DNA of 6,152 bases from JBEKDJ01 sp050014415 (GTDB lineage: Bacteria; Desulfobacterota; BSN033; UBA1163). The notes beneath the pieces are model-generated. The model was given only the letters and a program-made list of their open reading frames with translations, searched no databases and was not told where the DNA came from. Location of the stretch: the NCBI GenBank assembly GCA_050014415.1, contig JBEKDJ010000403.1, positions 1 through 6,152 of the forward strand, in the 5' to 3' direction. Both the position numbers and the translations under genes were made by a program. Shown in pieces: positions 1-6,152 of this stretch (the first letter of the stretch is position 1; the number at the start of each line of letters is the position of its first letter).

Positions 1-1195
1 GATCTCCTGTATGCAGCCAGCCATCGCGTACTATCTGTGTGGTCGCCTCCGGGTTTTTGTAGTACCCTTTCATCACCCCGCTTCCCTTCACAATAATCTC
101 ACCCACTTCATCGACATTGACGTCGGCTCCGTCATCCTTCACCACTCGGACATCCCATATGATACTTGGCTTACCGATAGCCCCGATTTTATGCTCGTTT
201 TCCATGCCAAGGTGGGTGACCCCAGGGCCTCCTCCCTCGCTCAGTCCATAGCACGTATCGTAGGCCATATCCGGGAAATAAGATTTCCATCGTTTCACCA
301 GACTTGGGGGGATGGGCTGGGCACCCATGTGCATCAGCCTCAAGTTACTCAGGTCGTAGTTTTCGGGTCTTACTTCTCCCCTGTCGAAGGCTCCGAGGAT
401 ATCGATCGCCCATGGCACAAGGAGGAAAACCATGGTAGACTTCTCCCTTGCCAATGTCTCGATGATGATCTCAGGCTTAATCAGCTCGGTTAGCAAAACA
501 TTCGTCCCACCCATGATCACCCCGCCAAGGAGATGCCCTATAGCAAGGTGATAGAGGGGTGGCATCATGAGCTGACTGTCCCCAAATCTCCAATCATGGA
601 CCGTAGCCTCCGTTATGGAGGCTACCATCAGACTCCTGTGTGCGTGAAGCACTGCCTTGGGCGCCCCTGTGGTGCCTGAGGTGAAGTACAGGGCACACTC
701 ATCTTCATCGCCTATCTCCACCCCCACAGGCGAGGCAGGCACATTTTCCATCAAAGATTCAAGCTTCTCTATGCCGGGTTGAGCCGTCGAGCCTATCGAG
801 ACATAGTCGCGTATCATAGGGAGATTGGGCTTCATGCGGCCGATCCTCTCATTGAACTCGTCATCATGGATAAAGAGGCTCGGCTCCCCAATATCGGCAC
901 AGTACTTGATGTCCTGATCAGTAAACCGAAAATTGAGGGGTATTGCCCATGCCCCGGTCTGCATGATGCCGAAAAAGGTCTCAAGCCAGTTAATAGAGTT
1001 CCTGCTCAAAAGCGCTACCTTCATACCTTTCTTGATTCCCTTGGCGATCAGCACCTGGGCGATCTTATTCATCCTCTCGTTAAATAATGCCCAGGTGATT
1101 TCTTTCCTAACCTTACTTACAGGTCTTACCTCAACGAAAGCCATGGAATTGGGATATAATCGGGCATTCCGTGCTACCAGATCAACAACTGTCAT
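1..1195 (-). CDS. AMP-forming acyl-CoA ligase (ANL superfamily), C-terminus beyond left edge
   Basis: The frame is uninterrupted for 398 codons from an ATG at 1195 to the left edge. This ATP-dependent enzyme adenylates a carboxylic acid and transfers it to CoA, probably in the cytoplasm. Visible ANL motifs are the P-loop-like YFTSGTTGAPK at residues 170-180, PPLYH at 212-216, YGLSEG at 316-321 (ATP/adenine-binding A5 type), and GWLHTGD at 392-398 with the ribose-binding Asp at the very edge. Family members are usually 510-550 residues, so the hinge and the C-terminal subdomain with the catalytic Lys lie outside the window. The ATG follows GAAGGAA at 1201-1207, a good ribosome binding site, and starts 21 bp after the stop of the broken PrpD gene, so it is the last visible operon member. 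The acid substrate cannot be read from sequence; medium/long-chain, branched or aromatic acids are all possible. The family call is firm. Confidence 0.93.
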   Translation of the reverse strand, partial: MTVVDLVARNARLYPNSMAFVEVRPVSKVRKEITWALFNERMNKIAQVLIAKGIKKGMKVALLSRNSINWLETFFGIMQTGAWAIPLNFRFTDQDIKYCADIGEPSLFIHDDEFNERIGRMKPNLPMIRDYVSIGSTAQPGIEKLESLMENVPASPVGVEIGDEDECALYFTSGTTGAPKAVLHAHRSLMVASITEATVHDWRFGDSQLMMPPLYHLAIGHLLGGVIMGGTNVLLTELIKPEIIIETLAREKSTMVFLLVPWAIDILGAFDRGEVRPENYDLSNLRLMHMGAQPIPPSLVKRWKSYFPDMAYDTCYGLSEGGGPGVTHLGMENEHKIGAIGKPSIIWDVRVVKDDGADVNVDEVGEIIVKGSGVMKGYYKNPEATTQIVRDGWLHTGD

Positions 1196-1216
1196 TATGG
1201 TTCCTTCTACGCTGAT

Positions 1217-2485
1217 TTATATCAATAGCAATTCAACTAATTTCTGGGCATCATCAATCCTCTCAAGATCTCTTATGAGTGAGACGATCTGTGTTGCTCT
1301 TTCCCTACTGACGGGTTTCTTTGCAAAGTCCAGACAGTCCTGGAAACGTTTTTCATGGTCCTCCTCGCTAAGGAAATTGCCGGGAAAACCCGGGGCAATA
1401 TCCAATTGTCGGAACATCTCCCGGCCATCCCGAATCCGGACATTCATGTCAAGAGGTGTATGGCCCCGTGTCTCCATGGACTCGTCTGCGATCACCTTGA
1501 TCTTCTTTGTAAGCCCCAGTACTTTTTCATTACGAACCTGGTTTTCCTCGAAATGATCAAGTCTGGAACTCCCTCTCACCAAAGCATTGGCGATACAGTA
1601 TTGAATGCTGAACTGGGAGTCAACCTTTGAATTCTCTCCGATTTTGAATCATGGCCCACGAGTTTATGCGCACAGGGTGGCACGGATATCAGAATCTGAT
1701 CGATATCCTCCGCTGACACGTTCTCTTCCGCCATAAGCCGAAGCATTACATCCGTTGGACCTTGGGTAAGACCACAACTGGGATATTTTTTAAACACGAT
1801 GTTCTGTAATGTTCGGACCCGTTATGCCCCTGGAAGGAAGGCAGGCGCAGATCACCGCTCCATGGGAAACCCAGCCCTGGACAAACCGAACGCCCAGGGA
1901 TCCGTCTATGTTGTTCTGGAAACTATCACCACAACGGTTAAACGATAATGCTAAAGCATTCCACGTTTCGTCCTTGCCCAATCCGAGTATTCTGGAGGCG
2001 GCTGAAGCAACTCCGAAAATAACACAGATGCCGGTTGGATCGAATCCGTTATAAGCCGCTTCAGACAGGTTGAGCCTCGCTGCCACCTCGGCGCCAAGCA
2101 CAAGGTCCGTGAGAAAGTCCCGACCATTAATTAACACCACCCACCAGCTCCACCAGTGCCAAGTAAGCGGGGATGAGGGCTGCACCGATATGGGGACCTG
2201 GGGCGATAGCATCGCAGAAGTCAAGGGCCCGGGCCATGGTAGCGTTTACAAATGCTGCGTCGTGGGTGGGAATTTTTCCCCCGTAAACAAGGATCGTGGC
2301 TTCTTCCTTGGCGCCGAGATCTCTGTAAAACCGGACTGCCTGTTCGCAGCCGTCCTCAGCGGCTCCGGCCAGGGTCGTTCCCACGATGGCTAGAAGCTGG
2401 TTCTTTATGGTCTTCGTAGCAGCCTGGGTAAATCCTCAAACTTCGTGCGACATACAAAATTGATAAGTTATTCTTCAGATTTCAC
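1217..2485 (-). pseudogene. Broken MmgE/PrpD-family gene (2-methylcitrate dehydratase-like)
   Basis: Family resemblance is clear when pieces from several frames are joined: INFVCRTKFEDLP near the N-terminus, then LVYGGKIPTHDAAFVNATMA, ARALDFCDAI and GRDFLTDLVLGAEVAARLN, FDPTG, the FKKYPSCGLTQG motif, and a C-terminal LDIAPGFPGN block. The proposed start is a GTG at 2485, 9 bp after the small-subunit stop and preceded by AAGGAG. Lesions seen: (1) an in-frame TAA at 2468-2470, codon 6; (2) a one-base loss in the GGG run 2426-2428; (3) a 4-bp tandem duplication, TTAATTAA at 2127-2134; (4) a frame jump near 1795-1805 where, from memory of the family, roughly 35-45 residues before FKKYPSC are missing; (5) a one-base loss near 1646-1650. 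Intact homologues are about 450 residues. The family includes 2-methylcitrate dehydratase and cis-aconitate decarboxylase; the former activity here is unknown. Both neighbouring genes are intact, which argues against poor sequence. Confidence 0.88.
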
Positions 2486-2494
2486 CGGGCTCCT

Positions 2495-2890
2495 TCACCT
2501 CTCCCATACATTTGCGATAGTTCCAAGTATTTCAGGGCGCTGGGTTCCGGGGGTAAAAACAGCATCTACGCCCATTTCCTTCATCGTCACCACATCATCA
2601 GGAGGGATGATCCCGCCTGCAAAGATCTTTACGTTGGAGAGGCCGTTCTCTCGTAAAAGCTCAATAAGTTTCTCTGCATAGTAGAGATGTTCTCCTCCGA
2701 GAAAACTGAGGCCAAGGGCGTCTGCATTTTCCTCGATGGTCGTGTGCAGAATCCTTTCTGCAGAGTTGTATACTCCTGCGTATATGACCTCATATCCGTC
2801 GTCAGCAAGCCACTTGGATACAATTCTCAGACCGTTGTCGTGGGAATCTAAACCCATTTTGGCCATAATTATCCTTTTTTTCCTTGACAT
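2495..2890 (-). CDS. Cobalamin-binding small subunit of acyl-CoA mutase
   Basis: This 131-residue protein is the B12-binding (Rossmann-like) half of a two-subunit adenosylcobalamin mutase. It carries the full base-off/His-on signature. With the ATG at 2890 as residue 1, DSHDNG is at 15-20 with the cobalt-ligating His at 17. After 41 residues comes SFL at 62-64, and after 27 more comes GG at 92-93. It holds the cofactor against the barrel of the large subunit encoded just upstream. I chose the ATG at 2890 over an in-frame ATG at 2902 because GGAG lies 6 bases before it and the protein then opens as MSRKKRIIMAKMGLDSHDNG, the family's usual beginning. That leaves 14 bp after the large-subunit stop, so the two are almost certainly co-translated. 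Mutases with the B12 domain on its own chain include isobutyryl-CoA and 2-hydroxyisobutyryl-CoA mutases and archaeal methylmalonyl-CoA mutases, so the split does not fix the substrate. Confidence 0.93.
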   Translation of the reverse strand: MSRKKRIIMAKMGLDSHDNGLRIVSKWLADDGYEVIYAGVYNSAERILHTTIEENADALGLSFLGGEHLYYAEKLIELLRENGLSNVKIFAGGIIPPDDVVTMKEMGVDAVFTPGTQRPEILGTIANVWER

Positions 2891-2904
2891 GCGATGCTCC
2901 ATTT

Positions 2905-4536
2905 CTATTGGGGAATTGTAAAATTACTGGCTTCTCTCATGACGTCGCAGATCTCCTGCAATGTTGCCCGTGCCTCCACTGATTCCATTATGGGCACGAT
3001 AAGGTCCTTATCGGATTCCTTCCGCACCCTGTCGGATAGGTTTTTCAGTGCACGGCGTATCGGTTCCTGATCCCGATTCTTTTTGTATTTCATCACATAT
3101 TCAATGCGCTTTGCCTGCATGTCGGGTTTCTGTTTGAAGATATCTATTTCTGCAGCCGTTTCGTCGCTCCTAAAAAGATTCATTCCAACAATGGGCAGCT
3201 CTGATATCTCGATCTGCTTTGCCAACTTGTACCGAGCCTGGTTAAGCTCTTGCTCCACCCATCCTTCTTTGAAACACTCAATGAAGCCGCCCCGCTCTTC
3301 AATAAGCTTCATTAATTCCCGGATCCGCTCCTCCAATTCATCGGTCATTTTTTCCACAAGGTATGAACCTCCAAGAGGATCCACCGACTTTGTTACACCG
3401 GTTTCGTAGGCAAGAATCTGCTGTGTGCGGATGGCAAGCTTTTGGGTTGCCTCTGTGGGAAGACAGTAGGCTTCGTCATAAGAAGTTGTATGAACAGACT
3501 GGACTCCCCCGAGTATGGCCGCCAATGTCTGGATCGTGGCCCTTACAATGTTATTCATAGGCTCCTGGGCAGTGAGTGTGAGGGCCGATGTCTGAACAGC
3601 GACACGAAACCACATGCTCTTTTCGTCCTTTGCTCCAAACCGTTCTTTTAATGTCCGGGCCCAAATACGGCGCATGGCTCTGAACTTGGCCACTTCTTCA
3701 AAAAGATCCAGGTGAACCGCCGAGAAAAACCCAATCCGCCTGGCGAAACTATCGACATTTACCCCTCTCTTGCACAACCTATCCACATAGTCGGCCCCTA
3801 AGGCCAGCACAAAGGCCGCCTCCTGAACCGCGTCAACACCACTCTCGCGAATATTTCGGGAATTGACATTGAGAATGTTCCATCTGGGACAACGAGGCAA
3901 TAGATACTCAATAAGATCAAGCCCTATCTTGAGTGCAAGATCGATGGGAAAGAAGGCCGTATTTGCCTGAAACGTTGGTCCTACGAGCTGGGTAAAGCAA
4001 CAATTCATGATCGTGCCGATCAGATTTTCCCACGGGATACCCTGCTCCTTTGCCATGAGGAGGTACTGCCCCATCAACACCGCTGAGCTGGGGGGTGGGA
4101 ATATAAGGGTCGAACTTATCCTGTCAAGGGGGATATCCTTGAAGAGGGCAATCATATCTTCATAAGTGCACATGGATGTCCCCTGAAGGCCCACATCAGC
4201 CTGAGCCAGGGGATAATCGGGGTCTAAGCCCACCTTAGTCCCAATATCGGAATCGATGTTGATACCTGTCTGCCCTACATTTAGCAAAAACTTTAATAGC
4301 TCATTGCTCTCTTCAGGAGATCCGAATCCACTCTGTTGCCTTCTGGTCCAAAGCCTTCCCCTGTACATATCCTTGTGGATACCCCTAACAAACGGGTATT
4401 CTCCGGCATCGGGAAGCACTTTATTCCAGTTCTCCCGGGAATATATACGTTGATATTCAATTTCGGAAAGAGAGCGAAAATGCGGGAGTTTTTCTCCTGT
4501 CGCATGGTCAAATTCTATTTTCGGACTGTTTGCCAT
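2905..4536 (-). CDS. Methylmalonyl-CoA mutase-like large subunit, divergent active site
   Basis: This 543-residue protein has the TIM-barrel substrate-binding fold of B12-dependent acyl-CoA mutases and lacks the C-terminal cobalamin domain, which the next gene supplies. Family blocks: MYRGRLWTRRQQSGFG at 57-72, GLDPDYP at 103-109, EEVAKFRAMRRIWAR at 280-294, QSVHTTSYDEA at 346-356 and DPLGGSY at 386-392. Three substrate-site positions differ from methylmalonyl-CoA mutase. The RQYAG tyrosine is Gln68. The GYHxxEAG histidine is Asn228 (in SRNIRESG). The segment after GTI (174-198) has no arginine to hold a free carboxylate and is a few residues longer than usual. A carbon-skeleton isomerase is well supported; true methylmalonyl-CoA activity is doubtful. 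Start: ATG at 4536 with GGAGG five bases upstream; a TTG at 4548 in frame lies on that ribosome site and is rejected. The 76-bp gap to tetR shows no convincing promoter or terminator. Confidence 0.93.
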   Translation of the reverse strand: MANSPKIEFDHATGEKLPHFRSLSEIEYQRIYSRENWNKVLPDAGEYPFVRGIHKDMYRGRLWTRRQQSGFGSPEESNELLKFLLNVGQTGINIDSDIGTKVGLDPDYPLAQADVGLQGTSMCTYEDMIALFKDIPLDRISSTLIFPPPSSAVLMGQYLLMAKEQGIPWENLIGTIMNCCFTQLVGPTFQANTAFFPIDLALKIGLDLIEYLLPRCPRWNILNVNSRNIRESGVDAVQEAAFVLALGADYVDRLCKRGVNVDSFARRIGFFSAVHLDLFEEVAKFRAMRRIWARTLKERFGAKDEKSMWFRVAVQTSALTLTAQEPMNNIVRATIQTLAAILGGVQSVHTTSYDEAYCLPTEATQKLAIRTQQILAYETGVTKSVDPLGGSYLVEKMTDELEERIRELMKLIEERGGFIECFKEGWVEQELNQARYKLAKQIEISELPIVGMNLFRSDETAAEIDIFKQKPDMQAKRIEYVMKYKKNRDQEPIRRALKNLSDRVRKESDKDLIVPIMESVEARATLQEICDVMREASNFTIPQ

Positions 4537-4612
4537 GGTCTCCTCCAAATTTCATCTTAAACAACCTAAATACCCTTTTGCATAAAGATGATATCAGCAA
4601 CTACGGTTTACT

Positions 4613-5233
4613 TCATTTCAAAATTGAATTACTAATGCCGCTCGTGAAGATTTCATAAATCAACTGTGATAATTCTTCAGGTTTCACAGTGCCCTTAGGA
4701 TCGTACCAGGAGTATATCCAGTTCATCATCCCAAAGAGGGTGAAAGCGAGTATGGTCGCCAGGCCTTTGCTGGATTTGGTGCCCAGAAACTCAGAGATCA
4801 CACCGGAGACGATTTCGAGATATCGCCTTTCCCTAGCCCTAACCTCTCTCAGGTATTTGGGAGGCAGGTTATAGGCCTCGTTCAGCAAAGTTTTAGCCGC
4901 GGTGGTATGGGTGGTATAATGATTAATATGGCGAAACACTATGAACTTTATTTTTTCAGCACTCTTCTGAAACCCCCTCAGAGACTGCTCCAAACCTTCA
5001 AGGTCCAAGTCAACATAGGTTGAGCAGATAAAGTAAAGAATTTCGGTTTTGCTCGGGAAGTAATGATAGACACCTCCCTTAGTGACCTTCGCGGCTGCGG
5101 CGATGTCATCCATGCTCGTTTCGAGATAACCTTTTAAACCGAATAATTTGGCACTTAACTTTGCAATCGCATTAATTCTTTTCATTTGCTTCAAATCAGC
5201 CCTGTCGATATTTATTCCCCTTTTGGGTACCAT
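4613..5233 (-). CDS. TetR/AcrR-family transcriptional regulator
   Basis: This 206-residue regulator leads the operon. The N-terminal DNA-binding domain is clear: helix 1 around RINAIAKLSAKLFGLKGY (19-36), then the helix-turn-helix from MDDIAAAAKVTKGGVYHYF (41-59) into SKTEILYFI. The rest is an all-helical ligand-binding and dimer domain. Its end, GMMNWIYSWYDPKG at 168-181, is the kind of C-terminus found in TetR proteins that regulate fatty-acid, aromatic or steroid catabolism through acyl-CoA ligands; that ligand class is an inference. I chose the ATG at 5233, which has AGGA eight bases upstream. The TTG at 5269 that would lengthen the frame lies upstream of the -10 box and would not be transcribed from the promoter seen here. 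The promoter and a dyad symmetry sit directly in front, so it probably represses itself and the downstream mutase and ligase genes. Confidence 0.93.
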   Translation of the reverse strand: MVPKRGINIDRADLKQMKRINAIAKLSAKLFGLKGYLETSMDDIAAAAKVTKGGVYHYFPSKTEILYFICSTYVDLDLEGLEQSLRGFQKSAEKIKFIVFRHINHYTTHTTAAKTLLNEAYNLPPKYLREVRARERRYLEIVSGVISEFLGTKSSKGLATILAFTLFGMMNWIYSWYDPKGTVKPEELSQLIYEIFTSGISNSILK

Positions 5234-5234
5234 A

Positions 5235-5262
5235 ATAACATTCCTACTGGTTGGTATGTTAT
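5235..5262. promoter_or_regulatory. Candidate TetR operator, 28-bp dyad
   Basis: The arms ATAACATTCC (5235-5244) and GGTATGTTAT (5253-5262) are inverted copies with one mismatch, separated by eight bases that themselves contribute two more pairs. In all, 11 of 14 positions are symmetric about 5248/5249. The dyad covers most of the -10 box, the start of transcription and the ribosome binding site of tetR. That position and size suit autorepression by a TetR dimer or pair of dimers. No second copy is seen in the gap before the mutase gene. Confidence 0.72.
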
Positions 5263-5286
5263 ATCTCAAATCAATTCTTATGTCAA
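5258..5286 (-). promoter_or_regulatory. Sigma70-type promoter of the tetR-mutase operon
   Basis: Read on the minus strand, TTGACA (5281-5286) is followed by exactly 17 bases and then TATAAC (5258-5263), one base from a consensus -10. Transcription would begin near 5250 and give a short leader of roughly 17 bases before the tetR ATG at 5233. It is the strongest promoter candidate in the window and the only good one for the leftward genes. Confidence 0.82.
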
Positions 5287-5354
5287 GAAAAAAATCAAGT
5301 TATAACTTCGAAAGATCTTGGGGATCAGAGCGAAGATGGAAGGATTTCCATAAC

Positions 5355-5537
5355 TCAGATAAGGATGTCATAATCTTTGAGAGACTGCCCATTGACCACA
5401 CCACTGCTCGCAGGGTCGGCGAGACTATCATATTTTTCGTAGAGTTTTTGGGCGGCACCCATAAAGGCAAGATACGGCGCAGTTGAGGAGTTGACTTCTC
5501 GCAAATCTGGTACAGATATGGAAGAATTACTTCGCCA
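5355..5537 (-). pseudogene. C-terminal remnant of an unrecognised protein
   Basis: On the minus strand a frame ending at TGA 5355-5357 reads as a convincing protein tail: ISVPDLREVNSSTAPYLAF, then GAAQKLYEKYDSLADPASSG and VVNGQSLKDYDILI. It has a coding-like composition and amphipathic helices. The frame is closed upstream by TAG at 5538-5540, and the product has no start codon in a sensible place. I do not recognise the family. It points the same way as the operon and ends about 70 bp upstream of the tetR -35 box. The IS110 transposase begins 117 bp beyond the TAG, so the simplest reading is that the element cut off the front of this gene. Further minus-strand coding-like sequence (KDAKERIATLKRVA, about 5573-5614) is in the same frame beyond the TAG. 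It may mean the remnant is longer and carries a nonsense mutation. Confidence 0.5.
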
Positions 5538-5653
5538 CTATTTTCGGTTGTGATTAGGAAATGAGAAGCTTCTTGCCACGCGCTTAAGTGTGGCGATTCG
5601 CTCCTTGGCATCTTTAGCTGTTTATTTCGACCACAAACAAGGAGGAGACTACA
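5511..5653 (+). other. Non-coding left end of the IS110 element, possible bridge-RNA region
   Basis: No plus-strand gene is visible before the transposase start. A stem at 5573-5596 pairs TTGCCACGC with GTGTGGCGA (nine pairs including two G-T wobbles) around a GCTTAA loop, and a small four-base stem lies at 5521-5533. A five-base stem with a three-base loop just outside, at 5505-5517, overlaps the minus-strand coding remnant. In IS110-group elements the structured bridge RNA that guides recombination is encoded between the left end and the transposase gene. Position fits, but the exact left end and the fold are not shown, and IS1111-type relatives carry the RNA on the other side. Confidence 0.3.
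5640..5645 (+). promoter_or_regulatory. Ribosome binding site of the transposase
   Basis: AGGAGG eight bases before the ATG at 5654 fixes the transposase start and is stronger than most sites in the operon. Confidence 0.75.
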
Positions 5654-6152
5654 ATGAGAGGGTTGAGGGCGAAAAGGGTAAAGATGGGGAAGGAAGGAAC
5701 ACTGATCGCGACGGTGGACATAGGCGTAGCAAACAACACAGGGTATTGCACTACCCTGGACGGGAGAAGCACCAAGTCTTTCAGGTTCGACAACACAAAA
5801 GAAGGATTCGAGAAATTCTGGTGTATGAATCTACCGGCCCCTATCCCGAACCCCTCGTCCATTATCTTGCGAATAAACAGGTCAACATTGTCCAGGTGAA
5901 CCCCATGCACACGAAGAAGATGAAGGAAGTAAATGACAATTCTCCGTTGAAGACGGACGACAAGGATCCCCGAGTGATCGCGGATATCATCCGGCTCGGA
6001 CGCGCCTTGAGCATTGTTGTCCCCGAGGGCGATGCCGCCTCTCTGCGGAGGCTGAACAACGCGCGGGAACGGCACGTGGGAGAGCAAACAGCGCTTCTCA
6101 ATCAGCTCCAGCAACTCGTCTTCCTCATCTTCCCTGAATTCAAAACAGTGCT
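5654..6152 (+). pseudogene. IS110-family transposase, frame-broken and cut by right edge
   Basis: Residues from the ATG give an IS110 N-terminal DEDD (RuvC-like) domain: TVDIGVANNTGY at 20-31 with the first catalytic Asp at 22, then NTKEGFEKFW. The coding frame then moves. From about 5812 a second frame reads EILVYESTGPY, with the catalytic Glu at 5827-5829, continues through QVNPMHTKKMKEVND and TDDKD (5953-5967, the paired aspartates), and is open to the right edge with PEFKTV. IS110 proteins usually have some 15-20 residues between these two blocks, so a small deletion of that stretch with loss of frame is likely. A simple single-base slip fits less well. The C-terminal Ser-containing transposase_20 domain lies outside the window. 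The element reads opposite to the operon. This copy probably makes no working enzyme unless the frame is restored by recoding. Confidence 0.85.

Noticed and set aside
933..1556. Plus-strand 207-codon open frame, Ser-rich
   Set aside because: It lies antisense across the ligase start and the PrpD C-terminus, both of which have strong family motifs. It has no recognisable domain and a composition typical of a shadow frame.
1684..1707. Inverted repeat GATATC...GATCGATATC
   Set aside because: It falls inside the well-matched part of the PrpD coding sequence, is short and AT-rich, and has no supporting context.
1217..2485. Explaining the PrpD breaks as general sequencing error
   Set aside because: More than 3.8 kb of coding sequence in the ligase, both mutase subunits and tetR has no frame error. 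Clustering of five lesions in one gene is better explained by decay, though reads should decide.
4536..4548. TTG at 4548 as a longer start for the mutase large subunit
   Set aside because: It lies on the GGAGG ribosome binding site of the ATG at 4536, which fits much better.
4537..4612. Possible second promoter, operator or terminator between tetR and the mutase
   Set aside because: No -35/-10 pair with acceptable spacing, no copy of the 28-bp dyad and no GC-rich hairpin with a T-run was found.
5300..5611. Minus-strand 103-codon open frame
   Set aside because: A different minus-strand frame over the same bases (ending at 5355) reads far more like a protein. This one continues without a break close to the tetR promoter and shows no family motif.
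5614..6114. Minus-strand 166-codon open frame at the right end
   Set aside because: It is antisense to the IS110 transposase, whose two plus-strand segments carry the DEDD motifs.

Overview
The window is an accessory metabolic locus from a bacterium, with moderate GC and frequent AGG/AGA and ATA codons. The gene set is a split cobalamin-dependent acyl-CoA mutase, an MmgE/PrpD protein, an acyl-CoA ligase, a TetR-type regulator and an IS110 element. This fits an anaerobic Desulfobacterota-like (sulfate-reducing or syntrophic) organism, but no taxonomic marker is present, so the assignment is a guess from gene content.

From about 5290 down to 1 everything reads leftward on the minus strand as one probable operon. 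It starts with a near-consensus sigma70-type promoter (TTGACA, 17-bp spacer, TATAAC). A 28-bp dyad symmetry overlaps the -10 box and the ribosome binding site of a TetR-family gene (4613-5233). After a 76-bp gap come a methylmalonyl-CoA-mutase-like large subunit (2905-4536) and a separate B12-binding small subunit (2495-2890). Next is a broken MmgE/PrpD gene (1217-2485), then an AMP-forming acyl-CoA ligase (start 1195) that runs off the left edge.

The likely logic is an acid-utilisation module. The ligase makes an acyl-CoA, the two-subunit mutase rearranges its carbon skeleton with adenosylcobalamin, and the PrpD-type protein would act on a related acid. TetR controls the set, probably through an acyl-CoA ligand. 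The mutase lacks several residues that define methylmalonyl-CoA specificity, including His to Asn at the catalytic histidine position, so its substrate is probably something else. The PrpD gene carries at least five lesions, while the four neighbouring reading frames of the operon are clean.

The right end (about 5511-6152) is the left part of an IS110-family element on the plus strand. Its transposase frame is broken by an apparent internal deletion near 5820, and it runs off the right edge. Between the element and the operon promoter lies the C-terminal tail of an unrecognised minus-strand protein (5355 to about 5537), apparently cut by the insertion. The non-coding stretch before the transposase start contains small hairpins and is where an IS110-type bridge RNA would lie.
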